A stretch of DNA of 64,000 bases from Ciona savignyi (Eukaryota > Chordata > Ascidiacea > Phlebobranchia > Cionidae), in assembly GCA_000149265.1 (NCBI GenBank), contig CH003387.1, forward strand, positions 1,712 through 65,711, read 5' to 3'. This document shows, in pieces, positions 45,990 to 58,200 of this stretch. Both the position numbers and the translations under genes were made by a program. The notes beneath the pieces were generated by a model, which worked only from the letters and a program-made list of their open reading frames with translations, ran no database searches and was not told the origin of the DNA. Positions within the stretch are counted from its first letter, which is position 1. Each line of letters starts with the position of its first letter.

Positions 45990-48900
45990 CTTGCTGCAAT
46001 AAGGATCGGAGCCTTTCAGGTGTTGCGACCGCAAAATGAATGACATTTTCCCGCAAAAGTTTCATTTGATCGTCGATCTTAAAATGTCGCGCAAACAATT
46101 TGATTGATCTGCAATGAGGATAATAGTTTTATTTCTAGTAAATGTAAAACACAGGAGCGTTACCACACGGGCATCGATATATTCATTCGCGACTCCCGCT
46201 TAGTGCTTTGCTCAAGGACAAAAGCGGATTAATGGGTCTAGCTTGCGAGAGGTTTCGGTTCCACAACTTTTCGGCTTACCGGGGATCATTTACACTGAGC
46301 GGATTGTGTGAAAGAACCACAGGTGCATTAACTCAGGATAGGATTTTCATGTTTACTCCCGTGAATGAGAAAACCAAGGGGGTTAACACACGGGCAATCG
46401 TAAGATTACATCGCGCCCATCGTCGGGTTACCGAAGCTATTGCAGTGTGTTGTATATGATTCAACCGTTTTTTTAATTGGTAGAACCCACCATAGATAGC
46501 TAGCGACTAGTGATAAAATAAGCTGAACAAATTCTGTAGAAATGTCCCAATCATAGACAGAACAAACTGCAACAGCTCCGGTACCGACGGTGGGTGCGAG
46601 GTGATCTGACGGTCGCTGCCTATCCCTACACATCAGGAATAAAACTTTGTTCCATAATATCACGGATTACTACAAAATTCTGGTTGATATAAACATATGA
46701 AACTCAATTACTTCGCCTCCTTTCCCTTGAACATCTTCGCTTCCGTGTTCAGCTTCGAAGCTCTCAATGCATTACCACATACTACGATGATCAGTGGCGA
46801 CATCTTGTGGCTGTGATCCGTCCGCAATCTGTGCCACTTGGGAGCGACTGTAAGCAGACATTTAAGTCAGGCTTGATCTTAAACTTAATGTACGGTTATG
46901 TGACTGATACATATATACCAACACACAAACAAAGAAACGGTCTTGGGGACGAGCTCATTATGGGTTCGAAAATAAGACACCCCCTCTATACAAAAACTCT
47001 TAAACTTAATGTAGGGTCGTGTCTGGTGTGGTTAACGTGACCGATACGTACACCAACTAATATACAAAAACGATCGTAGTGACGAGCCCATCATGGGTTT
47101 AAACCATAACAAATATATTACATTTAAACAAAAAGTATAAAATATTACATTTAAACTTTTTTACATTATAATTTTTTCTTTTAATATTTGAAATACGCTT
47201 ACGTCATTAGTGGTTACGTAGTTATGGATTTGACCCATGGCAGCTTATTGTGAAGCATATGCAGGTGCCGACACACGGTAATATCTCTAGTAATTCAGTG
47301 ATGGGCACTCGATAAATTTGATTTCCTAATTCAAAACGCTTTATTACGTAGTTGGCAGGTAAATCCCAACTAGTCGAAACCTGATTGGATCTGTAAGCTG
47401 TGAGCGACACCTCGTGCACGCCAATATTTAATACACTGCAACAGATTCGACGGTACCACGACAATCTAATACTGACACCAAAAACAACGGATAAATTGTT
47501 CGTTTCATTTTTATGTCCAAAACGACAGTTGTGGCTGATATTTTATCCGCTTCGTCTAGTGAACCTACGTATGTAATATGTATGAAAATAACTGAAATAA
47601 TTTGAAAAAAATAAACTTCTTTACCTTGTTTAAAATATGACGTCACAGTGTGTTCCTTATCTACGTTACAAGCGGTGAAATGTGATTCTGGAATGATAAA
47701 AACGATCATTATCATTATGACGTCTGACGTAGAATGGGATATTTTCTTGAATTAATACCCCTCTTGCCTGCAGTCGAGTTGCTGGAGCTATTACAGTGTG
47801 TGGATGGTTGGTTCATTTATATTCTCGTGGGTGGGAAGCCAGACCTTATCCACGGGTATCGTAAGACACCTCATGCCCACAGTCGGGTTGTTGGAGCTAT
47901 TGCAGTGTGTTGATGGTTGGTTCATTTATATTCTTGTGGGTGGGAAGCCAGGCTTTATCCACGGGTATCGTAAGACACCTCATGCCCATAGTCGAGTTGT
48001 TGGAATTATTACATTGTGTGGATGGTTGGTTCATTTAAATCCTCGTGGGTGGGAAGCCAGGCTTTATCCACGGATATCGTAAGACACCCCATGCTCACAG
48101 TCGAGTTGCTGGAGCTATTACAGTGTGTGGATGGTTGGTTCATATATATCCTCGTGGGTGGGAAGCCAGGCTTTATCCACGCGTATCGTAATACATCTCA
48201 TGCCCACAGTCGAGTTGCTGGAGCTATTACAGTGTGTGGATGGTTGGTTCATTTATATCCTCGTGGGTGGAAAGCCAGGCTTTATCCACGGGTATCGTAA
48301 GACACCTCATGCTCACAGTCCAGTTGCTGGAGCTATTACAGTGAGTGACTCTGCAGTTTTCCTTCAATAAAAATGTTGCTCTATCGGCGTGAATATAAAG
48401 ATTTAATCAAAATGTTTTTTTTTTTTGTTAAGTCAGTAATGATATTAAACTAATAGCGTACACAATATATGTTAAACGTCACAATAACCTTTTAAAGTTA
48501 ATTCCTCGGATTCGAGAATCGAAAGTTTGTTGAAGTGAAGTTTGAGAAAATCTTGTAAAATTTGGGGGGAACCCCCTGAGTCGGGAAGCTTGGTTTCCGT
48601 AATTCTCTGTGTGGATAAAATACTGTGTAAGCGATCCACAAGTACGGGTATTGTGTGTTAATTCAGGCTGATATGTATAAGAATGTGGCGCATACGAACA
48701 GTTGGTGCGCTTATCAAGGTGATCTGTGCAAGAATGAGTCGAGGTAGGGACTTTTTATATTAATTACAATTTCATATAAGGGTGATAAAAAGTCACTAAC
48801 AATAAAACATCGATTTTAAAGGGGATTTAACTAATCGCCGGTCAATTTACCACCAGTCCAGTTGGCAGCCTAAGAGCCTCTACCACAATCATTATTCGAA

Positions 48901-50368
48901 GCATAATTTCCATCTCAAACACTTCGATAGGGAACGGAGATCTATTTCCAATGCGGAAGTATTCTTAATACGATTAGTCCAGCGCCTTTTAACCTCGTTC
49001 ATTGCGCATATAACACATCAATTGGGTCGTGCTGTTAACCTTAGACATTTCGAACTGCGCATTTTCCCGTGTGTGTGTGCACGCGGGTGCGTTTGAATAA
49101 GCAATCAAAAAAAGGAAGTTACGCTAAACCCTGTTGTGTGTGTGCGCATTTTAACAGTAGCTCGGTCTAAACAGCTGGGCTGGTCTGTTTACGCGACAGA
49201 AAATATTGGAAAACCGTTTTTTAACGGCGGAAATTAAATTTTGTTTGTGCGATTGTAACAACAAAAATTAGGCGAAAACATTAATTAAAACAGGTAAAAC
49301 GCAACTTAGTTTTTGAGGATGTCATGTTAGCCTGCAGAGTTATTGAGTGCACCTTTACCATATGGAGATACAACCGTATAGCTGGTAGTGAAAGTGTGGG
49401 TTTTATTAAAAAAAGTTAACTTTAGGTGCTGCTCGCGTTAAAATAACGTCATATTTACTGGTCGGCGTCAATTAATTACAATAAATAAGTTCGATAGTTA
49501 AATGAATAACACCAGGGTGAACGGTAGTGGTTAGACATGTTGGTAATTAAGAATGTCTGCCAAAGATAAAGATAAGCTGTGGTAAATCCATGGAAAAATA
49601 GCTAACTTGTCTCAAACAGAGTGAGGTATGTCACCACATGTTCCTATTCAATACTACATAGCGGACAAACATGTCATCTTGTGTTCATACAAGCAAGGTA
49701 TGACGCCTATGACGGTTATAGAATGGTGTCCAAGACCACATTTTATTACCTCACCTCAATAGTGTTAGAAATAGGTTCACAGTTTAAACTTAGTTTATAT
49801 GATTTTGTTCATTTAAAAATAATAATAATTTAAAAGAACACAATACTCATTATACAGCAAATAGGAATCGAGATAAAACTGACAGTATGACAGTCGTCAC
49901 CGCTTGTCATGGAAATCAAATTAAAACAATTAAATGTATGCGCAGCCTTAAAATTCAAAAAACTATTTTATAAATGATCACACACTCTAATAGCTTGTAT
50001 AACTTGGCCGGTGTTATGCGGTGTATTACTGTTCACCTGAGGAAGCCACTCTACATTACTTTGGTATCTAAGTCGTTTAAATTGAAAGTCGTGTCTAATT
50101 ATCCACATACTGTAATCGTTTAAGCAAGTCGACTGCGGACATGAGTTATTTGAACGACCCATGTATAGAGCATTGTACAAGAGTACATCGAGCACACAAC
50201 ATATGAGCGACGTCAAGCCATATTGCTTATATTTAATTACCAACGTTTATAACACAGTTTGTCAGGACAATTTTACCTTCCGGTTACGTCTTTTCTTCTT
50301 TTTTACCGGTTCCTCGACCAGCAAGTCGTCGACGACGCTTCGATCTTCCATTAATTTCCGCTTCGAAG
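45990..50368 (-). CDS. CMSS1: CMSS1 homologue (small-subunit processome-associated protein), partial
   Basis: Four exons in transcript order: 50277-50368, 47625-47687, 46712-46847, 45990-46108. The first is basic (SKRKLMEDRSVVDDLL, then KKKKRRNRK), like the Lys/Arg run in vertebrate CMSS1. The second gives SHFTACNVDKEHTVTSYFKQ. The third gives APKWHRLRTDHSHKMSPLI and VVCGNALRASKL, matching the family's PKW..L...H....S.L.L(I/V)C.SA.RA. The fourth gives SIKLFARHFKIDDQMKLL and VIHFAVATPERLRSLL, matching KLFAKHIK..(E/A)Q..LL...V.H..VGTP.R. Phases agree across exons 2-4. Phase from the first to second exon does not close, so one exon (about 40 residues) is missing between them; the N-terminal and C-terminal exons were not found. 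The protein is a nucleolar ribosome-biogenesis factor in other species. Confidence 0.82.
46335..46622. repeat. Two SINE fragments in opposite orientation inside a CMSS1 intron
   Basis: A minus-oriented fragment (GTGAATGAGAAAACCAAGGG, GGGCAATCGTAAG, CATCGCGCCCATCGTCGGGT) is followed at about 46560 by a plus-oriented one (CAACAGCTCCGGTACCGACG). Confidence 0.6.
47770..48345. repeat. 109-bp tandem repeat, about 5.3 copies, in a CMSS1 intron
   Basis: Units start at about 47770, 47879, 47989, 48098, 48207 and 48316 with CAGTCGAGTTGCTGGAGCTA or close variants, and contain GTGTGTGGATGGTTGGTTCA and GTGGGTGGGAAGCCAGGC. Overlapping open frames with repeated CVDGWFIYILVGGKPGF come from the repetition. 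The unit includes the core of the second dispersed repeat family. Confidence 0.9.
48346..50276. other. CMSS1 intron sequence, no exon found
   Basis: It should contain one missing CMSS1 exon (family segment before LPxSxF). I could not identify it by eye. An inverted copy of the second repeat family lies at about 49980-50130. Confidence 0.45.
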
Positions 50369-53300
50369 CTGAAATCGACAACCGGTTGTTTACAATGTGA
50401 TAACCAAGCAAATATCGAATTAGTCGATAAAACAACTTTGGTTTAACTAATCTAAAAAACACAAAGCACAATAGCGAATCATATATACAGGTAGCAATAC
50501 AGTTGTTGGTGCACAGGGCGCAGATATACGGGTTGACATCTAATTATTAGTGTACAGGCGCATACATATATTGACGAACGCGTGGCGTTTATTCAGGCAA
50601 AACTATTGAATTGACACGTCATGGTAAATTTAATGACGTCATTGAAGCGCCATTTGTAATTAAAAGAAAAAGAATTCAATTAAACTCATGTCACTGTTAC
50701 GTAACAGAATCGATTTAATGACGTAACAAATGAACTGCGAAACAGATAACGCGATTCGCAGATCGTTATTATCAGGCGGGGAGCACCGTGAGTCGGGAAG
50801 CCGAGTTTAATAGAGTGTGTGGAGGTTAATAACTTGGACTTCCAATAATTGTAGTTCGAGGTATTGCAGAGCGCAGTTGTAGTGATATCAGCACAGTATG
50901 GAGAGTTGATAAGATGTGGCGTGCATGTTGAGGTGCCAGAGTGTGGATGATTCGTGCATACATTCGCACATCTGGGCCCGAGCACCGTACATCACACGGG
51001 AGTGATTACTTCCACGATATTGTGCAGTTGGCAACTAAATTTTAAGATTAATTGAAATGGCTTCGAAACGGTGGTTCTTTGTATATGTATAGAGAGAGAG
51101 GCATAGAAACCATTAATATAGCCGTTACAGGCAAGGTAGTCTTATGGGGACACTTACTTCTCGGAAATCCGTGCATAGAAAGTTTAAGTTTTTTTAAATG
51201 ATAAATTCAAGTTAAGTTCAGTATTTTAAAGTTATATCCGCAAAAAATATTGGTTACATTCTTTGACTCTTTAAAAAAATCAACTTTTACATTCTGTACG
51301 GACAAATTTCTTTATTAACCAAGCTCAGCTGGTATGATTAATGAACTAGCAGAACTAGATGCATTTGAAGATGGCGTGTCAAGAATATAGCTTTTATTGT
51401 GGATTCTTTATATTTGTTCGCATTGAGGTATTTAAAATATCTAAATAAAGTGTGGGTAAGCTGTGTGCTTAACAAGGTTATTAAGAATTGTGTAAAAATA
51501 TACATTATTCTGAAAGGGTGAAGTGAGTACAAACGTATAAAAGACATGCAATTACATAGAACATTGCTAAATCGCAAATATCGAATTAATTCCAGAATAT
51601 AATCATCAAATTGGCGTCGCAATAAACGCGCTTTCGTCCCAGGAGAGCGATATAAGTGCGCACGAGTGCAACGTACAGCGTCATAAATAACGCCGAGGTC
51701 TGAAAGGTCTAATGTATGGTGTGGTATGTGGGTAATGGTTGTACGTACGCACCCATAGGAATGTTGCTACATTAGCTCGGAGAGGTGGTTGTGTATTGAC
51801 GGTGTGTCCCGGCCGGTTGTATGTACATTTGCTATCAACGGAATATGATGGGCAAATTAAGGGTTTATTATGTACGGATATGTATGGTCGGAAAAAAATT
51901 AGCGCAGATAGACAGGTAGTGTGATTTTAGTAAGAACATACCCCTCTCTAATATAAATTGCGTATTTCTATTGAATATTGCCTCTTATACTGGTTGTAAC
52001 ATTTTTGTATCTCCGATGTGCAGGAATTAGGTTGAGTGTAATGTGCTGGAGGTGTGGACAAAATGGAAATCCTAAGAAACAAACAACTTTTGGTAAGTTT
52101 GATAGATTTGCTAATTTGAGTTTGTTAAATAAATCCTGGTGATTATAAAAACAACAGTCGGCAATCCGATAATATCTTAGTGTCTATTAGTAGACTTTCA
52201 TTAAATTATTATGAAACACGTATTATTTAGAACAATTTTTACCGAAATGTAGATTACAAAAACATGCAAAGTCCCTGTTCTTTAAAATAATTTGCAGAAG
52301 CCAAACTTACTTTTCCTTCCTTTATTACAGTACAGAATTATTTACACATAATTACGCAAGTCAAAGTAAAGAGCAGCATATGACAGTAGTTTAAACCCAT
52401 AAAGATGCAGTGTCGGATAAAACAAACGCGATCACTCAACCTATACTTTCCAAGACTTTAAACACGACACAGCTGCGAAGGCCAGGTTAACAGTATTGCT
52501 GAAATCGAATGCATTTCTTCAAGAGGTTTTTGCGTTTTAATAATTTATAAAGAAGGTAGAATTTCATTTCGATCCGTGCAGTCAAGAACAGGGGCAAACG
52601 TCTAGACGGTTGTTTTGAAACTTAGAGTTTAGTGTTTGTATGTTTTAAACGCGGAGTGAACAACAGTTATTTAAATATACCGACCACGAAATATGTAAAT
52701 ATGCCACAAAAACGACAGAAAGAAGTTATAAGTGTTAATTATGACAATTATTCGAAGAATTTTAAATTTCAAGACATTGCATATAAAGTAGTAAATAATG
52801 TCCGTTAGATCGTTAACGTTTAAGACAAAAGAACAAATCTAAGTTTAATCAGCATTGAACTACGTAGCTTAGTAGCTATATGTTAGTCCTATAAAACGGT
52901 GGGACATTCGCAGAAACTAATAACAAATGTTAAATTGCAATAAAGTTTTATTTATACGACTGTGTAACGGTTTACAGAAGTAAAGTGCAACGACCAGCGT
53001 CGGTTAAACTTCGGTTGAAAGCCATAGTGTAGGATGTATAGTGCATTTCGTGTCTACTTTGCAAGTGTTAACATGATACGGAATCAAGGACTGTGAGATA
53101 TGAGTTTCTATATTAAGTTCGACAACCAAGAAGCTACATCGGTGCCAGGACAGGGCTAGACTGACAAACACTTTACTTTATTGATACTTGGTATGCGAAG
53201 GAGGAAAATACTGTAGAATAAAAAGACCGATTGTTGCAGGCATTGGATCAGGGAGGTTGATATTTTATGCAAAAATTCGTTTCCCTCCTTCTCAGGTTAT

Positions 53301-55201
53301 ATGCAATACATGACCGTGTATTTGAGAATAGACTCAATACTTTTGAAGAGTCGAATATTCAAATATTCATCTTAGTTCACCTTTTTAAATGAGGATTTCG
53401 TGATTTTGAACAAAGATTTATTAATCACAATACAACTGCAACTCACAATACAACTGCAATTTGATTGCAGCAGCGTCATGGCTCCTCGCGCACTGGGAAA
53501 GGGAAACAGTGCAATCATTTTAAGCTTCAATCAATAAAAAGTTACAATGTCCCTGACTCCCAGGGGTTATATGTTGTGACGTCATGGGTCTGGAACTCGT
53601 AGCGTGCTTTTCATTATGACTAAACGCCATAATATCAGCGTGATACAGAGTGGAAGATACCAGCTCGTTTAGTTTGGAATTCTAATTTAAGAAGGCGCCG
53701 CTGAAGCTGTATAGATTGTAGCATTCTTATGTGAAGCAAAGTTATCAGTGCTGTGCAGCTTATAACCAGGGTATTTAAAATAGGACAAGTGTTAAAATAA
53801 GATGTTTTCACGAGATCAAACCGTGAAAAAGTTATTGACAAAAAATAACACAATGCAATATTTATTCCATAAAACATCAATGCATTTAATAGGACTATGG
53901 CAGATGTTTTAAGCCACTATAACGTGTTTTACAACGTATTAAATTTGTTAGCCAAACGTATAAAATAAAACTGGCTCGTCGGTTTAGCACGAATTTAATG
54001 TCGAATTTGCATCTGGTCTGTTTAACCCACCGTATGCTGCAGTTAATGTGATGCTAAATGTGATATTATGCCATCAAATTCGCATTAGCACGGTAATATA
54101 GTTGGAGAAATTCGTAGTATATCATACACAGATATAATGTCGAACGGTTTTTCAGAAAGTTTGACAGAGACTGCGCTTTACGAAGTTTTACTTTTTAGTT
54201 TATGTATGAAATATAAATAACGCACGTAAACAATACGAGATACAACAGAAGGACTAGGAATATACGACAAACCAAGCAATGGTCATAACATGTCTTACTA
54301 AAAGAGCTTAAATAGGTGACGCGCTTTTTAGAGGTAAAGCATTGAAAGGCGGTATTCTTTTCAGGGGAAGTCTTGACATGCGGCTCGCTTGTAGAGGTGA
54401 AGGCTTTTTAGACAACACTCAGGAAGCAATCAAAGGAATGACTATATTCGGTTGAATGTCCAATCACCATAAGTTACATATTCGCGGCTGCGCTACAGAT
54501 AACGCATGATGGGAGTTGTCTGGCTTTTATCGCGAGTTTATGAGCTTCGGCGTTCCCAACAGCTGGAGATGATATGGTTTATATGGAAGCCAACTGCTTT
54601 GTGAACAGGTGTCAATCTTTGCTTTGTATTCAAGAATTCAAAGCCGATCATTTTTGATGCTCTTCTTGCTACACCATGTTCATATGTGACTGCGACAATC
54701 CACCCAATGTTAAAGCAGGCAACGATCGCCAGGACATGTCAGGATACAACACCGGGAGTTCCGGGTAACAACAACGCGGCGGATTAACTTGGATACAAGC
54801 AATTCAACGAAGGAATACGGATAAACAAAGTGCTAACTATGAAGCAGAAGTAAAACTTCAATTAAATCGTGATTCGTAAAGTTAAGAACAAATTAGGTTG
54901 TTTCTGTAAAACTTGAAAAGATTAGTGTCTGAGATTCTGTCTCTGAATTGACAATTTCGAAAAACGTGACACAGACAGACAGACGCAGCTTTAGAGGTGG
55001 GCAGATATGATAAATGTGCAGCTGCACATGGTCAAAACGGAACGCTGGCGCAGATGTATAGGTGTTAACTAACAAGACTACCAAATAGACATGCGTAGAC
55101 AAACATATTATTATCATATTGTCACAGAAAGAAAATGACGTGTTAGGTAATAGAGCCTTGGTGGCGTTTAGTTTGTATTTATGTTTCTCCTAAGTTGACT
55201 T
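50369..55201. other. Interval between CMSS1 exon and FILIP1 start
   Basis: About 4.8 kb with no recognised coding sequence. It may hold the first CMSS1 exon (minus) and 5' non-coding exons of the FILIP1 gene (plus). A short stretch, GAGTCGGGAAGC, is shared between about 48576 and 50792 and may be part of another low-copy repeat. Confidence 0.45.
52024..52092 (+). other. Candidate 69-nt exon, possible upstream exon of the FILIP1 gene
   Basis: It has a good acceptor (TTTTTGTATCTCCGATGTGCAG) and a strong donor (TTTTG/GTAAGTTT), and one frame is open across it (MCWRCGQNGNPKKQTTF). It may be a 5' untranslated or alternative first exon. No homology is recognised. Confidence 0.25.
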
Positions 55202-58200
55202 ATGGATACTGGAAATGAATCGACAAATATTGATCTAAGTTTCGTGGTAAGCATTTTACATTGACAGTTCTAAACAGGAACCTAACAAATGTAGATACCC
55301 ATTATTTGAGTGCAAATAATAAGTGTAGACTTTATAAAAGAAAACATTTTTGTGCATTTATATTAAACACATTTTGTGCATTAAGAGATATTTGTTTTTA
55401 TGTGACAAATTGTACATTTCGAAATTCCCTTATAATTGTTGTGTATATGATAATCTCACATTGTGATGCAGGTACCTAACAAAGGTGGGCAAGAAAGAGG
55501 CACCGGAACAATCGTAAGAAAACACAAGAAAAAAGAAACCAACAAAGGTTAATTAGTTTGAAATCTTCTAAACAAACCAGTGTAGACCCTCCCCCCCCAT
55601 ACCCTCCATATATCACATACAGGAATCCCTCATTTCTAATGCCAATCGAAGCTGTGAGTGTATTGGTATTTGGTATATCACTGTTAGTGGAAAAATTAAA
55701 CATCACAGTCTTGTTTATGATTAGGGCATTTGAACAATATTTGTTCAACTTAATAAAACTACAACTAATTCCCATTTCTTTGTGCCATAAATCTGAGCTT
55801 AAGTGCAAAACCTAACATATAATCGACAGCACTTAATTTGCATATAGAACTGCAAGGTGACAGTAAAGACAATGTACAAGACAAAGGTAAAACTGACCAT
55901 AATGATGTCATAATGGAAAACGGGATGGGCAACCACGATGATAAAAGTAACGGAAAAGTTTCAAGCGAACCGAATATTAATCTGAGCCGGGACGAACTTC
56001 TGAAACTGCTGAGCGTGTTTGAAGGAGAGTTACAGGCACGAGACGAAGTTATTTCCATTTTGAAGACAGAATGCTCACAAAACACAGAAACAAGGTGATT
56101 GTGTGATCAACAAAGGAAAAGGGATTTTTTAATTTTTTTAAACAGTGCTCCGTGTAGATTTGTGTTTAGATATTAAATAAATATTATCTAGATCAGTGGT
56201 TTTTAACCAGGGTTCCGCTGAACTTTAGGGTTCCGCCAATACAGTCCAGGGGTTCCGCAACTTTTAATTTTGAATGAATAAACACTAAATTTAAATGTTT
56301 TTTTTTACATAAGACAATCAAATTATTGCACAGGGGTTCCTCAAGTCAGTAGAATGTTTCCATGGGGTTCCAGTGCAGAACAAAGGTTGAAAATCACTAA
56401 TCTAGATTGTGAAAATGAGCCACGAATGGACAAGTGATATTATTGTAAAACAATAAATATAAAACCATGCACAAACGCTATATTGAGAAGCATAACAGAA
56501 CAACCATAGACATGGTGGTACATGATGTTACATTTAATATAGTTGTTCATGTCAGTCTATTAATACACAACCTCAACCACAGGTATGAGTATAAATGCCA
56601 GGGAGGCTATGTTAGTTATCGTAATGTGTATCTTAACCTCACACTGCTACAGTATGTTGTATGGACACATGTAATGTGTATGTTGTGTGAAGCCAGTGAT
56701 TAAATTGGATTTGTGGAGACATTAGTCGAAGGTCATGGCTTTTAAACAACCCATTAGAAATCATTTGATACTAGAATAGTTTTTGCTCCGAATGGGTCTA
56801 ACCCATTGCCTTAAGAATTGAGTTTTCGTGGAATGGATTTAAACCCAGAAGCAACAACCATACACCCCCAATCATTTAAATTTTTATTCACATCAGATAT
56901 GGACTGACAAACCAACCACTAAAGGCGCTACAGCGCGATGCAGCCTCATTGGATATGACACCAGACACATTGGATTGTGTTCAAACAAAAGATCAATTGA
57001 GGAAGATAATTCAGGTGATTAAAATATCAACTTCTGCATGAGAGAAGTGCGCAATATAAGACACAAATTGTGGCTACCAAGTGCCCTGAGTCATTTCTTT
57101 ACAATAAAAAGCATTTACACTTTTGGACATCAAGAAAAAATCAAGAAATGTTAAACGAATGTGTCACTTTATGTTATATATAAGTAAGGTGGTAGTGGTA
57201 TTAAGAACATCTTCAACACAACACTGAGTGCTTTGCATAAACTGACAACTGACACTTACACAGTCAAACAACATCATTTGTATTCCAGCACCAGAAAGAC
57301 TCATACAAGCGATTGAAACACATCCTGATGACATCGGAGGACAAGTATAAGAGGATGGGGGTGGAGCTGGAAGGAGAGAAGAAGAAACACCAGGAATATA
57401 TGACCAAGTCCGATGATTTTGTTAATCTATTAGGTGGGTTGGTTGATTTGTATCCTTAAATGCGGGTTGTGGGTCATATAGGGGGAGGGGTCATATAGGG
57501 GTGGATAACATGGTGGGTTATATGGGGGATGGGAATTCGATAAAATGTTGTTGCATTAAAAGCTGGAGCTAGCTAGTTGGTTGTGGGTGGAATACTTAAT
57601 TGTAATACCAGCAACTCGACTGTGTGCAGAAGGTAATATTATTGTGTAATAACGATTTTCATTATCACAACGGAAATAAACATAAGAATTTATTCTTGCA
57701 TGTATTTAAATATAATCCTTTTTTATAATATTTTTACAGAACATGATCGTGAAAGGTTGAAACAGATATTAGAACGCGAAAAAGTAACGCACGATCGCAA
57801 AGAACGAGAATTAGTTCGAAAACTTCGTGAAAATAAAGTAAGGAAAGTTGTAATATGGGACATTTATCATTTGATTTCTGTAAATAGTTATTTTAAAGTT
57901 TAAGAATTACAGCTAACTGAGTTATAGCTACATCAACTTGACTATTATACAGTGGGTTAAAAGAACCAAACTTAGGTAAGGTCTGGGGATATTCTTATCC
58001 AAATCAAATTTAAATTTCCAGAATTATTATAAAATCAATAATTTTATATTTTGAAAACTATTCTGAAATGACTAAAAGAAAAGTCAAAAACATCAATGTT
58101 TAATTTTTTGCATCAAATTGTATTTGATGTCTTTGTTTAACAATAAGCACTTAATTTCGAATTGCTAGGATTAAAAAATAATTCCAAATGATTTTCTTTT

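Noticed and set aside
47798..48370. Overlapping open frames in the 109-bp array
   Set aside because: They repeat the same peptide in different frames because the unit is not a multiple of three; a by-product of the tandem repeat.
50686..50985. Minus-strand frame as a small protein gene
   Set aside because: No motif, no start context and no splice support.
51338..51622. Minus-strand 94-residue frame
   Set aside because: Low-complexity hydrophobic composition typical of AT-rich non-coding DNA; no homology recognised.
55202..57433. CTTNBP2 as the identity of the coiled-coil gene
   Set aside because: The N-terminal block is shared, but the EKKKHQEYMTKSDDF segment and the long following coiled coil are FILIP1-type, and no ankyrin repeats are present in the window.
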